Assembly: GCA_029212905.1 (NCBI GenBank)
Contig: JARGPB010000008.1
Span: forward strand, 107,398-171,397
Length of the DNA stretch: 64,000 bases
Direction of reading: 5' to 3'
DNA from: Thalassovita sp.
GTDB taxonomy: Bacteria > Pseudomonadota > Alphaproteobacteria > Rhodobacterales > Rhodobacteraceae
Part shown: one piece after another, positions 51,974 through 60,990 of the stretch
Numbering within the stretch: position 1 is the stretch's first letter
How the letters are laid out: the number at the start of each line of letters is the position of its first letter
The notes under the pieces: generated by a model
Database searches by the model: none
Told to the model about the DNA's origin: nothing
The model's input: only the letters and a program-made list of their open reading frames with translations
Position numbers and translations under genes: made by a program

Positions 51974-52789
51974 TCAGGCTATTTCGATCACAAAATTGCT
52001 CACAAAAAGTTCGCCGCGTTCGCCCCGGCTTTTGGTCTGTTTGCCTACTGAATATGTGGTTTTGACCCCACGAAGCTGAAACTGCGCGAAGCACTCCCGG
52101 ATCTCGGGCACGTCATTGATGGACATCAGGAAGCGGCCCTTCAGCCCGGCCATCTGTTCGGCCAGGCGTTCAAAGTCCGTAGCCGAGAACATCGCCTTGC
52201 CATAATCGTCCTCACAGCCCCAATAGGGCGGGTCCAGGTAGAACAGCGTGCCAGGGCGGTCATATCGGCGGATGAACTCGGCATAGTCCAGGCACTCGAT
52301 CACCACGCCTGACAGGCGCGCATGCACGTCCTCAAGCATCGGCTCCAACGTGGACAGATTGAATCGGCCAGGCCGATCCAAGGACACGCCAAAATTCCGC
52401 CCTGAGACCTTGCCGCCAAAGGCAGTGCGCTGCAGGTACAGGAACCGCGCTGCGCGTTCCAGATCAGTCAGGGTCTCGGGGCGTGTGGCCACCAGGCGGT
52501 CAAACTCGACCCGCGTTGTCAGCTGAAACCGCAATGTGTCAATAAACTGCGGGTAATGACGCTGCAGGATGCGGAACAGGTTGGCGATGTCCCGGCCGAG
52601 GTCGTTGATGACCTCGGCGCGGGGGCGCATCGAGCGGCGCAGGAAGATGCCGCCCATGCCGACGAAAGGCTCGGCATAGGTGCTATGCGGTGTTGCGTCC
52701 AGAATCGACGTGATCCGCTTGGCCAGGTTGCGCTTGCCGCCAAGCCATGGGGCGACGGGGGCTGCGGGTTGAACCGGTGTTAAACTCAT
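51974..52789 (-). CDS. phage D12-class adenine-specific DNA methyltransferase
   Basis: A 271-residue N6-adenine methyltransferase of the Dam/D12 class. The SAM motif is EPFVGMGG at 40-47 and the catalytic motif is DPPY at 186-189. VAPWLGGKRNLAKRI is the usual N-terminal segment. The recognition site cannot be read from sequence. No restriction enzyme is adjacent, so it is an orphan modification enzyme, probably masking phage DNA from host restriction. Its ATG overlaps the dcm stop (ATGA). Confidence 0.93.
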   Translation of the reverse strand: MSLTPVQPAAPVAPWLGGKRNLAKRITSILDATPHSTYAEPFVGMGGIFLRRSMRPRAEVINDLGRDIANLFRILQRHYPQFIDTLRFQLTTRVEFDRLVATRPETLTDLERAARFLYLQRTAFGGKVSGRNFGVSLDRPGRFNLSTLEPMLEDVHARLSGVVIECLDYAEFIRRYDRPGTLFYLDPPYWGCEDDYGKAMFSATDFERLAEQMAGLKGRFLMSINDVPEIRECFAQFQLRGVKTTYSVGKQTKSRGERGELFVSNFVIEIA

Positions 52790-53687
52790 CTTGAAAGCTC
52801 CTTTCTAAGTGCATCAAACGCGCGCGCTGCAGCCAACGCGACCACCCCGTTACCGGCCGCAGCGGATCGGTCCAGTTCACAGGCCAGCCCATCAACAGGT
52901 CGGTAAATTGCGGGTTTAGCGCCAGGCCATCGGTCGAGTGTTTCGCCCCACAGCTCAAATTCGTGCGGACCCGGAGCGAAGTGCGGAAGGGTGCCGGCGT
53001 CCAGCCGCTGGCCGTCAGGAAATCCCACATCAGCACCCATGCTGACACCGCATTCTTGATCCCCACCTGGCTGCCCACCTGGTTCAGATCGGGCTGAAAC
53101 TTCAGCCCCTCCGGTCCCACCTGGATGCAGGCGCGATTGCCCGATCCCTTGTAAGTCGGCGTGGGCCAGAATGAACAGGCGATCGCGCCGGTGGCTTGCG
53201 CCGACTTCAGCCGCTGATTGGATGCGCGCTGCAACCCGGTAGCCCATTCCTTGAAGGTCTCGGGCGACGTCCTGGAAGCCGAGGGTGAGATGGCCGGGGA
53301 CGTTTTCGAAGAAACACCACTGCGGGCCGATCTCGGCGATGATGCGCGCGACCTGCGGCCATAGGTGGCGGGGGTCGTCATCGCCGCGCCGCAACCCCGA
53401 GAGCGTGAACGGCTGGCAAGGATAACCGGCAGAGACGAGATGAACTTTGCCGCGCCATGCTCGGCCGTCAAAGGATCGCAGATCGTCCCAGACAGGAGCC
53501 GGAGCCAGGGACGCGTCCGCCATCCGCGCCACGAGAGCGGCCGCGGCGAAACTGTTTCGCTCGACATAGCACACAGTTCGGTATCCGGGGTCTGCGATAT
53601 GCAGGCCGAGATCCAGTCCTCCGACACCGGCGCAAAGGCTGATGCCGCGAACTTCGTCATGTCTTGTGGTGGTACAAAGAGCCACAT
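52683..53687 (-). other. second open frame overlapping dcm, possible real coding
   Basis: A 334-codon frame, shifted by one base relative to dcm, that runs past the dcm stop into the adenine methyltransferase gene. From about 53300 onward it reads like natural protein (KTSPAISPSASRTSPETF, FWPTPTYKGSGNR, LNPQFTDLLMGWPVNWTDP), patterns seen in annotated phage methyltransferase C-termini. A hand count of 78 codons (about 53220-52985) gave about 82 percent G or C at third positions here against about 55 percent in the dcm frame. Its first 120 codons look non-coding. Confidence 0.4.
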
Positions 53688-53703
53688 GAGACCTCATTTC
53701 CAT
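52786..53703 (-). CDS. phage C5-cytosine DNA methyltransferase
   Basis: A 305-residue cytosine-5 methyltransferase. Motif I is ISLCAGVGGLDLGL (21-34), motif IV GYPCQPF with catalytic Cys96, motif VI FFENVPGH, motif VIII HRRDRLF, and motif X AAAGNGVVALAAA near the end. The target-recognition part between VIII and X is short and low in complexity in this frame. A second frame over the same DNA is also open and codon-biased (see 52683-53687). The start lies inside com, 47 bases before its stop. ATG at 53703 was taken, but a GTG precedes it. Confidence 0.85.
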   Translation of the reverse strand: MEMRSHVALCTTTRHDEVRGISLCAGVGGLDLGLHIADPGYRTVCYVERNSFAAAALVARMADASLAPAPVWDDLRSFDGRAWRGKVHLVSAGYPCQPFTLSGLRRGDDDPRHLWPQVARIIAEIGPQWCFFENVPGHLTLGFQDVARDLQGMGYRVAARIQSAAEVGASHRRDRLFILAHADLQGIGQSRLHPGGTGGAEVSARSEPGGQPGGDQECGVSMGADVGFPDGQRLDAGTLPHFAPGPHEFELWGETLDRWPGAKPAIYRPVDGLACELDRSAAAGNGVVALAAARAFDALRKELSR

Positions 53704-53857
53704 CACGCTCTGGGCGTTCGGTTTGGGGGCTCGGGGGCCTCAGTGTGTTGATCGTTTTGCAACGCGGGCACTTGATCGAAAGGGTGCCTATCAGCGCGTT
53801 TTCTTCCATTTTGAATAGCAGGCGGGCGCATTTCCCGCAACGCTGTTCATCCTTCAT
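53657..53857 (-). CDS. com: Com-type zinc-ribbon regulator
   Basis: A 66-residue protein of the Mu Com family. The zinc ribbon is made by CGKC (7-10) and CPRC (30-33), followed by KTINTLRPPSP. In Mu, Com binds the mom mRNA and opens its hidden start site. Here com overlaps the start of the cytosine methyltransferase by 47 bases, so an equivalent control is plausible. The stop codon lies within the first 20 codons of dcm. Confidence 0.88.
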   Translation of the reverse strand: MKDEQRCGKCARLLFKMEENALIGTLSIKCPRCKTINTLRPPSPQTERPERDGNEVSCGSLYHHKT

Positions 53858-53956
53858 TTATGCGACTCAGCTCAGTGTGATGCCGCCCCTTTGGGGCAGG
53901 AGCGACCTTGAGCTTTCTGGGGTCGGCGGGGGTGATTTGGTAGATCTGGACCCCGT

Positions 53957-53984
53957 GCGGGAACGTGTTGGCGCACGTCCCCGC
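53957..53984. terminator. hairpin between the tail genes and com
   Basis: GCGGG-A-ACGTG pairs with CACGT-C-CCCGC around TTGGCG, just after the stop of the LamG-like gene and about 100 bases before com. No T-run follows, so it may be a weak terminator, a processing site or part of the com control region. Confidence 0.5.
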
Positions 53985-53996
53985 CTCCTCTTCCCT

Positions 53997-54782
53997 TTAG
54001 AACTGCCCCTGACGGACGGCCAGATCGTCAGCAAAGAACTCGGCTGCTGAGCGCTTGCTCAGATTGCACCCGTGCCAGCGATAGACGGCCATCCCCGGCG
54101 GCGCTGCGAAAATGTCGCTGAAGCCAACGCGCGCCGCAGCCTCATTGCCTGCCGAAACCATCGGACCCGCCTGCGTGTGCGCGCCGATCTGCACACCATC
54201 CATCCATAGGCCACAATTATAGTTGGCTCCGTTTTTCTCAATGGAGACGCCCAGCTGATAGACCTGATCTTCGACCAGAACGGGATGCGGATTGGCCTGA
54301 ACCGAAGCGCCGCAGACCGCCCACCGCAGATCGGACAGGTTGCTATAAATCATGTATTGAACGGTGGTGAACCCGCCGCCGGAGCTGTCACCAGCGGTCA
54401 GGACGCTTTCGTTTGCACCCGACAGGTCCGCGAACTTGACCCAAACAGAGGCGGCATACTTTTCCACATCCGTTGCCAGGACAGACGCGGAGGGCAGGAA
54501 AATGCGGGCATCATCGCCCGTGGTGAAGACCAAGCCAGCGTCCCATTCAAGGACCTGTGTCCCCGGCGCCAAGCCGAAGTCCCCGGCAATGTCCGAGGTC
54601 ACGGCGCTTTCGTTCAGATCGGCCAGTTGACCGCCCACGCCGCCGGGCCCCTGGCTGGGCCAGCTGTTGGGGTCCAGCGCATCGAACAAAAACAGCGTAT
54701 CGTCGTCTATGGCCTCATCCAGGCGGTACGGGATCGAATATTCTTCGGGAAAGTTTCCGGCGGCTTTTAGATTAAGGGACAT
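53997..54782 (-). CDS. phage LamG-like (concanavalin-fold) protein
   Basis: A 261-residue protein whose pattern VEKYAASVWVKFADLSGANESVLTAG and GLWMDGVQIGAHTQAG is that of a LamG/laminin-G-like jelly roll. It lies right after the tail fibre gene. Phage proteins of this type often sit on fibres and bind sugars. Location between the fibre and com suggests a virion part, but it is not proven. Confidence 0.7.
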   Translation of the reverse strand: MSLNLKAAGNFPEEYSIPYRLDEAIDDDTLFLFDALDPNSWPSQGPGGVGGQLADLNESAVTSDIAGDFGLAPGTQVLEWDAGLVFTTGDDARIFLPSASVLATDVEKYAASVWVKFADLSGANESVLTAGDSSGGGFTTVQYMIYSNLSDLRWAVCGASVQANPHPVLVEDQVYQLGVSIEKNGANYNCGLWMDGVQIGAHTQAGPMVSAGNEAAARVGFSDIFAAPPGMAVYRWHGCNLSKRSAAEFFADDLAVRQGQF

Positions 54783-54803
54783 GTGATTTCCTCTCTTTTG
54801 GTG

Positions 54804-57200
54804 TCAGACCCAAGTGTCGTTGGTTTCGTTTTCAATGATGAGGGCCACGCCCTCGGTGGCGGCGATGGCGTAGCCCGCGTCATTGGGGTGGATACGGTCG
54901 GCAGCGGTCAGACTGGTGGGCAGGACTCCATTCGCGATGTCCGCGTTGTCAGTGGCCGAGCCATCGCCGCTGGCGCGCATGATTGCGTCGATGTCGATGG
55001 CTGATCTCGGCCAGCGGCTGGCCATTTCGGCCCACAGATCGCGTTTGGCTGCGTAGTTGGCCGTACCGACATATTCATCCGGGCTGTCGCGCGACGTGAC
55101 CCCGTACAAAATGATGCGCGGAACCTCGTTGGGGCGCGCAGCAATCCGGTCATCAAAGACTTCCTGGATGCTCTCAAGAATCCGCTCGTTAATGGCGGCC
55201 AGCTCAGCCGGGTCGGTGACCCCGCTGTAATCGTTCCGACCAACCCACAGCATCAGAATCCCCTCGGGTACCGGATTGGTGGGAATGAAGGGTGTGTCGG
55301 GCAGACATCTGGTGACTGCCCCTGGCGCATCGCGGGTAAAAGTCTCACTCACTTCGGCCGAGGCCCCGCCGGATGCCGTTTCGCGCCGATAGACACCGGG
55401 CACCCCGGCCAACGTGCCGGGGATCGTGACCACTTCGCCAGCATAGTAACCGATATTCACCGACGCGCTGGTGATATCCACAGCGCCCGAGGCGGGGATT
55501 TCGTCGCCGGTGACTGTCAGCAGGCTCACACTAGCGCCAATGCGGGCCGCAATTTGGGCAGTATTCTGGCCTCCCCAGGCAACTTTGGTAACCTGACGCC
55601 CTGTAAGAGCGGCGACCTGAGCAGGGTAAGTGGTGGCCAAGCTGGACGCTCCCGCGCCTTCCGTCAGGCTGTCACCGGCGCACAAGATAGACAAGCTCAG
55701 AACATTGCTGGCCTCCAGAGCCGCGACCCTTGCGGCCAGCGTCCCGTCCAGCGCCTCGGTCACGTCCTTGCCCGCAAGAATCATCCGCGCCTTTTCCGTG
55801 ATCCCAAAGCCAACGCGCCCGGCCGGGTCCCGCAGCGCCAGCGCATAGCCGCTGCGATCATTGGTCAGCTCCAGGCGGGCCATCCGGTCCAGCGACGATT
55901 GCGTCAGCATGTCCGAGACATCGACACCTCGGAAAATCATCCGGGCCAGCCAGTCGATCCCGAAAGGCGTGCGGGCCGGATCGCCCCCCGTCAGGGCCAT
56001 CGCCCAGCGGCGATTGCTAACGACCTGTGCCGCTGCGCGCGCCTCTGCGTCAGCTACAGACTGGACGGTCGCAACCTCGCCCGGCAACGCATTTGGTCCG
56101 GGCGTGGGGGCCGTTGGCGTTCCAGTCAGCGCGGGGCTGTCAAGTGGGGCCTTGCCCCCCACAACATCCGACAAGACCGATATCGCCGCCTGCACGAAGG
56201 ACGTTGATGCAATCTGGTTGGTGTCCGTTCCGGGCGCCGCCGTGGGCGATTTGGGAACGCCCAGAAAGGACGGGCCATCCAAGGGAGCCTTCAGAGCCAG
56301 GCTGTTTGCAATAGTTGTGGCAAAATTCGGATCATCCCCCAGCGCTTCCGCCAGCTCGTTCAGCGTATCCAATGTGCCGGGCGCCGCTTCGACCAGCGCC
56401 GCAACCGCTGTCTGGATGAACTCTGTAGTCGCCAACTGAGCGGAATTTGTCCCCGGCGCGGCGGTCGGCGCGGTCGGAATGCCTGTCAGCGCCGGGCTGG
56501 AAATCGGGGCTTTGAGGTCCACCAAACCAGAAAGAGCAGAAATCGCCGCCTGCACAAAGGACGTTGATGCAATCTGGTTGGTGTCCGTTCCGGGCGCCGC
56601 CGTGGGCGATTTGGGAACGCCCAGAAAGGACGGGCCATCCAAGGGAGCCTTCAGAGCCAGGCTGTTTGCAATAGTTGTGGCAAAATTCGGATCATCCCCC
56701 AGCGCTTCCGCCAGCTCGTTCAGCGTATCCAATGCGCCGGGCGCCGCCTCGACCAGCGCCGCAACCGCTGTCTGGATGAACGCGGTCGTTGCCAGTTGAT
56801 CGGAATTTGTCCCCGGCGGCGCGGTCGGCGCGGTCGGAATGCCTGCCAGCGCCGGGCTGGCCAGCGGGGCCTTGGCTGCCAAAGCAGCCAGTGTGGCAGC
56901 CGACATCGGCAAACCGCCAATCCGGGTCCATGAGCCGGCACCGGCCGCACCGCTCTTTTTATAGACGCCATTGAGCGCATCATTCGCATCTCCCCAAACC
57001 GCGCCCAATGTCGGCTCATCCCAATCAAGATCGGCCAGCAGCTCGGCCTGCGTTGTCAGATTCGGGCCAGGAATGGATTGCGCGATGATCGCAGCCACCA
57101 GTTCAATGGCGATGCGAACTGTGCCGCCTTCGCTATTGCCGAGCAGCTCGACCACGGTAGTTGAAGGATCGAGATAGGATGTCGTTACGCCATCAGGCAT
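54804..57200 (-). CDS. phage tail fibre with tandem repeats and C-terminal SGNH esterase
   Basis: A 798-residue protein. After a short N-terminal region, residues of about 60-350 consist of tandem modules with the phrases PTAPPGTNSDQLATTAFIQ and LNELAEALGDDPNFATTI, which mark phage tail fibre repeats. The C-terminal part (about 500-798) is an SGNH/GDSL hydrolase: CAGDSLTEG (nucleophile Ser), GRND, and DRIHPNDAGY (Asp-His). It may remove acetyl groups from surface polysaccharide during adsorption. The ATG at 57200 is preferred over an upstream frame start. Confidence 0.85.
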   Translation of the reverse strand: MPDGVTTSYLDPSTTVVELLGNSEGGTVRIAIELVAAIIAQSIPGPNLTTQAELLADLDWDEPTLGAVWGDANDALNGVYKKSGAAGAGSWTRIGGLPMSAATLAALAAKAPLASPALAGIPTAPTAPPGTNSDQLATTAFIQTAVAALVEAAPGALDTLNELAEALGDDPNFATTIANSLALKAPLDGPSFLGVPKSPTAAPGTDTNQIASTSFVQAAISALSGLVDLKAPISSPALTGIPTAPTAAPGTNSAQLATTEFIQTAVAALVEAAPGTLDTLNELAEALGDDPNFATTIANSLALKAPLDGPSFLGVPKSPTAAPGTDTNQIASTSFVQAAISVLSDVVGGKAPLDSPALTGTPTAPTPGPNALPGEVATVQSVADAEARAAAQVVSNRRWAMALTGGDPARTPFGIDWLARMIFRGVDVSDMLTQSSLDRMARLELTNDRSGYALALRDPAGRVGFGITEKARMILAGKDVTEALDGTLAARVAALEASNVLSLSILCAGDSLTEGAGASSLATTYPAQVAALTGRQVTKVAWGGQNTAQIAARIGASVSLLTVTGDEIPASGAVDITSASVNIGYYAGEVVTIPGTLAGVPGVYRRETASGGASAEVSETFTRDAPGAVTRCLPDTPFIPTNPVPEGILMLWVGRNDYSGVTDPAELAAINERILESIQEVFDDRIAARPNEVPRIILYGVTSRDSPDEYVGTANYAAKRDLWAEMASRWPRSAIDIDAIMRASGDGSATDNADIANGVLPTSLTAADRIHPNDAGYAIAATEGVALIIENETNDTWV
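56190..56800. repeat. direct repeat within the tail fibre gene, 360-base period
   Basis: Bases 56221-56375 and 56581-56735 are identical except for one or two positions, and similarity extends for about 30 bases to the left and 60 to the right. The unit codes for two fibre modules. Near identity at DNA level implies recent duplication or gene conversion. Confidence 0.85.
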
Positions 57201-57211
57201 CGTGTTGCTCC

Positions 57212-60200
57212 CTAGGTGATGGTGATTGTGAAAGGACCGGCCAAAGGCCCCGGAACGCCGTCGTCGTTCTGCGGCTCCAGCCAAATGTAATGAGCGCCTT
57301 GCGTCAGGCAGGCGGCTGTCTCGAGATAGGCCGTGACATCATCGACCGCGCCGTCGAAATCGGAACTGGCCAGCAGCTCGAGTGTGTCATTGCCGGTCAC
57401 GGCCTGAATGCGGTCGCTGTGAGTGCCATCTGAGGCGACATCGGCACCCGGCCGATCAGAGCCGCCTGTCATGCGCGGGGTCACCGTGCCTGCCGTTCGG
57501 CCCGAGACAGAAAGAGCGATCCGATAATATTTGCCAGCCTCGGCGGAAAGGGCCTGGCCGATCGCATCGGCGCTGCCGGCAGTGTGTTGAGCCACACCGC
57601 CCCCGATGGCCCAACCCGCGCCCAGCGTCCAGGACAATGCATCGTCCATCTGCCCGCCCGAGATCAGATCGGTGCGCCCGGTATCGCCCACGGTCAGCGA
57701 ATGGCTCTGCTGCGGGGCCACGGTCAGCGCCGCAGCGACGGCGTCGGTCTCGCGGTCCAGGACGGCCGAGGTGGACCGATAGAGCTGCACTTGCGTGGTG
57801 CTCGCGTCCAGCCCCGTGGCAAACTGGATCAGCGCGCCGCCCAATAGCGTGGTGACATTGATCGCATCTGCATCCAGCGCCTCGGGGATCGCCGTGTCCG
57901 CCGCCCCGACTGTCAGTGTCAGCGTGGCGCTGTGAGGCCCGGCCACACTGGTGGCGCTTAGCCCGCGCAAGCGCAGCTCGACCACGTCATCAGTGGCATA
58001 GACGTCAAGACTGCCGCCGCCATTGGCCGCCGGGATCGAGGCCGTCGTCCAGGACGGCGCGCCCTGAAGCCTATGATCCAGCTCATAGCTGGCCGTGGTG
58101 ATAGCGCCGGCACCCGGCTCGATAAGGAAGGTAATCAGGCCCTCTTCGTCGGTGCCGTCCAGACCCGATACGACCGAGACAAAGCGCGGGGCCGAAGGCT
58201 GCAGCAGGTTGTCGTCCAACTCATCGCCAACGCGGCTCGACCAGGCCGGGATATCGGTGGCGTCCAAAATGGCGTCGATCTGGGGCGCGGCGTCGACCAG
58301 GTGCAGGATCGAGCACATATCCTCGGTCGCCTCGACCGCGCGGACGATCTGGTGATAGCTCTCACTGGTCGCAGGTCCAAAATGGACCAGATCACCGGCG
58401 CGCGGCATGTCCACGGTGTCCTGGACTGTCAGCAATTGCGTCTCGCCGGGGACGGTCTGAACGATCCTGACAACCGAGGTGCCGATCACGTCCTCGGCGT
58501 CCGCATAGAACCGGAAACGGATCGCGTAGCTTTCGCCTTCGGTCATCGTGACCAGTTCGTCCAGTTCGACCAGCCGCCCGGTGACCGATCGCACCCGGCC
58601 GACTGCTTGGGTGCGGCTCAGCACATCATGGTTGAGCATCACATCATCGCCGCGCGTGGTGACCCGCACGGCCCCGTCCTGCGTGGCCTGATAAGTATCG
58701 GGGCGATGGATAGTCTCAAGCTGGCGGCGGCGCGCCTCGCGCCAGACCTCATCGGCATAGACCTTGCCCGGCATCGGCAGGGCCTCTGTCAGCTCGATAT
58801 CGCCGTCGTAGCCTGGCCAGCGCACCACGCGCTGGGTCTCTTTGAAATCGTTTCCAGCATCGTTGAAAGTGACAATGAATGCGTGGGGCGGATCGGTATA
58901 GGCCCGGCTCCACTTAAAGCCCCAGGAATTTCGCGGGTTGATATGCTCCACGATCAGCGCGTCCAGGTCGGGCCGGTCGATCACCACGCCCCATTGACGA
59001 CCGTCATGGCGCGGTGTGGCCCGACCGGCACCGGCGATCTCGGTCAGGATGTCGCGCAAGGTGGTGCTCTTGTCCTGCAGGACGCGATTATAGGTCAGCC
59101 CCTTTGCGGTGCAGAACTCCGCAAAATCCTCAATTTGTCCGAAATCCACGCCGGTATCTGCGGCCGGTTTGGGGTTGGCCGGGCTTTGCAGGACGTGGCG
59201 GTAGAGAGATGCCGGGCTTTGCGTCGCGCGGCTGACCCAGCTTTGGGTGGCCTCATCCCAATCAGGACAGATCCGGCTGGCCAGCACGTTGAAATTGTCC
59301 AGCGCCCCATTCAGCTGGTGCGTCGCTTTGATCCTGACAGCCACCAGGGCCAGCGGGCGCGGATAGGCCAGAGGATATTCGGGCCGGATGGTCTGAAGCG
59401 CCGCCCAGGTGACGCGCTGCTGGGCGCGGCTGTCGTCGCGCTCATCGGTCAGCATGGTTACACGCACCTGCCAACGGGCGCGGCTGGGGAAACTCCACGA
59501 ATGCTGCCGATAGAAGCCTTCGGCCTTTTTGGCTGACATTTCCAGTTCCTGGACCATCTGCCATTCGGTGGCCTGGGCCAAGCGATGCTCGATGCGCACA
59601 CTTACAGAATGTGTCCGCTTGCGGCCCGACTTGGTGAAGCGGATCAGACCGGCCGGGAACGCCAGGATCACGCTAGCCCCCGAGGCATCCGCGCCGGTTG
59701 TGCGCACGACCGGCGTCTCTATGGCCGGATCGTCCTCGATGACCTCGCCCAGATCATCGCGCGGCAGGGGACGTGTCAGCTCGACGCCCACTTGTTCCTC
59801 GACAACCTGGTTAGGCATGAGGCTGACAGGCAGCTCGCCCTCAATGCCATAACGCACCTCGGTTTCCACCTCGTCATATTCTGACAGGCTGGTCTCGCCG
59901 ATCCGCATGTCGGTGATCGCCAGCTCTCCTTCGCCCAGCAGAAACAGGGCGCGCAGATACTGATCATCGCCCACAATCTCAGTGAAGGGCCTGGTTGCAT
60001 AGGGTGGCGCGAAACGTACCGTCCCCATGACCATCGGCACCGCGCCGTCTGGGTCCAGTCGGTTCTTCCACCCGGAAATAGAATAGCTCTGCCTCACCTC
60101 GTCCGGCTGTGGCGGCGGGATCAGAGCGTTCAGCAAAAGCTGTCCAACGACACTGGCTCCCAGCGTGACCAGAGCCGTACCTACTCCGGTGGACACACCC

Positions 60201-60550
60201 AAAGCCGTGCCCACCGTTGCTCCCCATGCCCCCCCCAGCGCAACGGCGGCCACCGAAATCACAATCTGCAAAACCGAGCGCAGCGCGTCCTCTCCGGGGA
60301 TCAGACGGATAACGACTCGGACGCCCGGCCGGGGACGTACCTGGTGCCAATACTGACGCGGCAAGATCGCGGTACCCTTGGCGGTCGTCAGCGAGACCCT
60401 CGCCTGGCCAAGATCGACCTCGGTCGCTTGGGGCAAGGCTGTCGCCACGTATTCGGCCACTGTCAGACCGTGCGGTAGGTCAATGTTGACGCGGGCTTCC
60501 CCCGGATCGACAGCCGTCGCGGCCAGCACATGAATCGGGACATCCTTCAT
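57212..60550 (-). CDS. phage host-specificity / tail tip protein (gpJ-like)
   Basis: A 1112-residue tail tip protein. The first 80 residues carry a ubiquitin-like segment (LPHGLTVAEYVATALPQA). Two hydrophobic stretches at about 95-150 resemble the lambda tail-assembly I-type region fused ahead. The middle matches the phage tip attachment family (SYSISGWKNRLDPDGAVPMVMGTVRFAPPYATRPF; VLQDKSTTLRDILTEIAGAG). The C-terminal third has fibronectin-like modules. It overlaps the NlpC/P60 gene by ATGA. Confidence 0.85.
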   Translation of the reverse strand: MKDVPIHVLAATAVDPGEARVNIDLPHGLTVAEYVATALPQATEVDLGQARVSLTTAKGTAILPRQYWHQVRPRPGVRVVIRLIPGEDALRSVLQIVISVAAVALGGAWGATVGTALGVSTGVGTALVTLGASVVGQLLLNALIPPPQPDEVRQSYSISGWKNRLDPDGAVPMVMGTVRFAPPYATRPFTEIVGDDQYLRALFLLGEGELAITDMRIGETSLSEYDEVETEVRYGIEGELPVSLMPNQVVEEQVGVELTRPLPRDDLGEVIEDDPAIETPVVRTTGADASGASVILAFPAGLIRFTKSGRKRTHSVSVRIEHRLAQATEWQMVQELEMSAKKAEGFYRQHSWSFPSRARWQVRVTMLTDERDDSRAQQRVTWAALQTIRPEYPLAYPRPLALVAVRIKATHQLNGALDNFNVLASRICPDWDEATQSWVSRATQSPASLYRHVLQSPANPKPAADTGVDFGQIEDFAEFCTAKGLTYNRVLQDKSTTLRDILTEIAGAGRATPRHDGRQWGVVIDRPDLDALIVEHINPRNSWGFKWSRAYTDPPHAFIVTFNDAGNDFKETQRVVRWPGYDGDIELTEALPMPGKVYADEVWREARRRQLETIHRPDTYQATQDGAVRVTTRGDDVMLNHDVLSRTQAVGRVRSVTGRLVELDELVTMTEGESYAIRFRFYADAEDVIGTSVVRIVQTVPGETQLLTVQDTVDMPRAGDLVHFGPATSESYHQIVRAVEATEDMCSILHLVDAAPQIDAILDATDIPAWSSRVGDELDDNLLQPSAPRFVSVVSGLDGTDEEGLITFLIEPGAGAITTASYELDHRLQGAPSWTTASIPAANGGGSLDVYATDDVVELRLRGLSATSVAGPHSATLTLTVGAADTAIPEALDADAINVTTLLGGALIQFATGLDASTTQVQLYRSTSAVLDRETDAVAAALTVAPQQSHSLTVGDTGRTDLISGGQMDDALSWTLGAGWAIGGGVAQHTAGSADAIGQALSAEAGKYYRIALSVSGRTAGTVTPRMTGGSDRPGADVASDGTHSDRIQAVTGNDTLELLASSDFDGAVDDVTAYLETAACLTQGAHYIWLEPQNDDGVPGPLAGPFTITIT

Positions 60551-60990
60551 CGCGCGGCCTCCGAGACGATTTGAACGGGGCGTTCAACAGCCCTTGAACG
60601 GTGCCGAAAATGGCCCGCGAACCGATTGGCCCAGGGGCCGTGGCGATAGTCCTGGAGCTTGGCCGCGTCCTCGGCGGCCATGTGGATCATGATCCCGTGA
60701 CGCACCACGATACCCAGGTGCGTCGACAACCGGCCTCGCCGGAAAACGGCGATATCAAAGGCAATAGCCGGGCCGTTGACCGGCATCCACAGAGGCGAAA
60801 CCCGCGCCCCGTCGATCAGCGCCGCGATCTCTCCATGCTCCTCGGCCGAGCCATAGCCCAGATAATCCGGCAAGGTGATGCCCAGCTCTTCAGCATAGAT
60901 GATGCAGGCCAAACCCCAGCAGTCTGCGCCCCCGCGGGTGCGACCGAGATCCTCGTGCGGGATGCCGATGAAACGATTTGACCAGGTCAT
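60547..60990 (-). CDS. phage NlpC/P60 peptidase (tail-associated)
   Basis: A 147-residue cysteine peptidase of the NlpC/P60 group. The nucleophile is Cys24 in GGADCWGLACI, and the histidine is in RLSTHLGIVV. It would cut cell-wall peptides when the tail contacts the cell, the role of lambda gpK. The ATG at 60990 overlaps the previous stop and is supported by the GGxDCxGL position. The next gene is gpJ, the usual order. Confidence 0.9.
   Translation of the reverse strand: MTWSNRFIGIPHEDLGRTRGGADCWGLACIIYAEELGITLPDYLGYGSAEEHGEIAALIDGARVSPLWMPVNGPAIAFDIAVFRRGRLSTHLGIVVRHGIMIHMAAEDAAKLQDYRHGPWANRFAGHFRHRSRAVERPVQIVSEAAR

Noticed and set aside
56190..56800. CRISPR-like repeat
   Set aside because: The repeat is long, coding and inside a fibre gene, with no short repeat-spacer rhythm.
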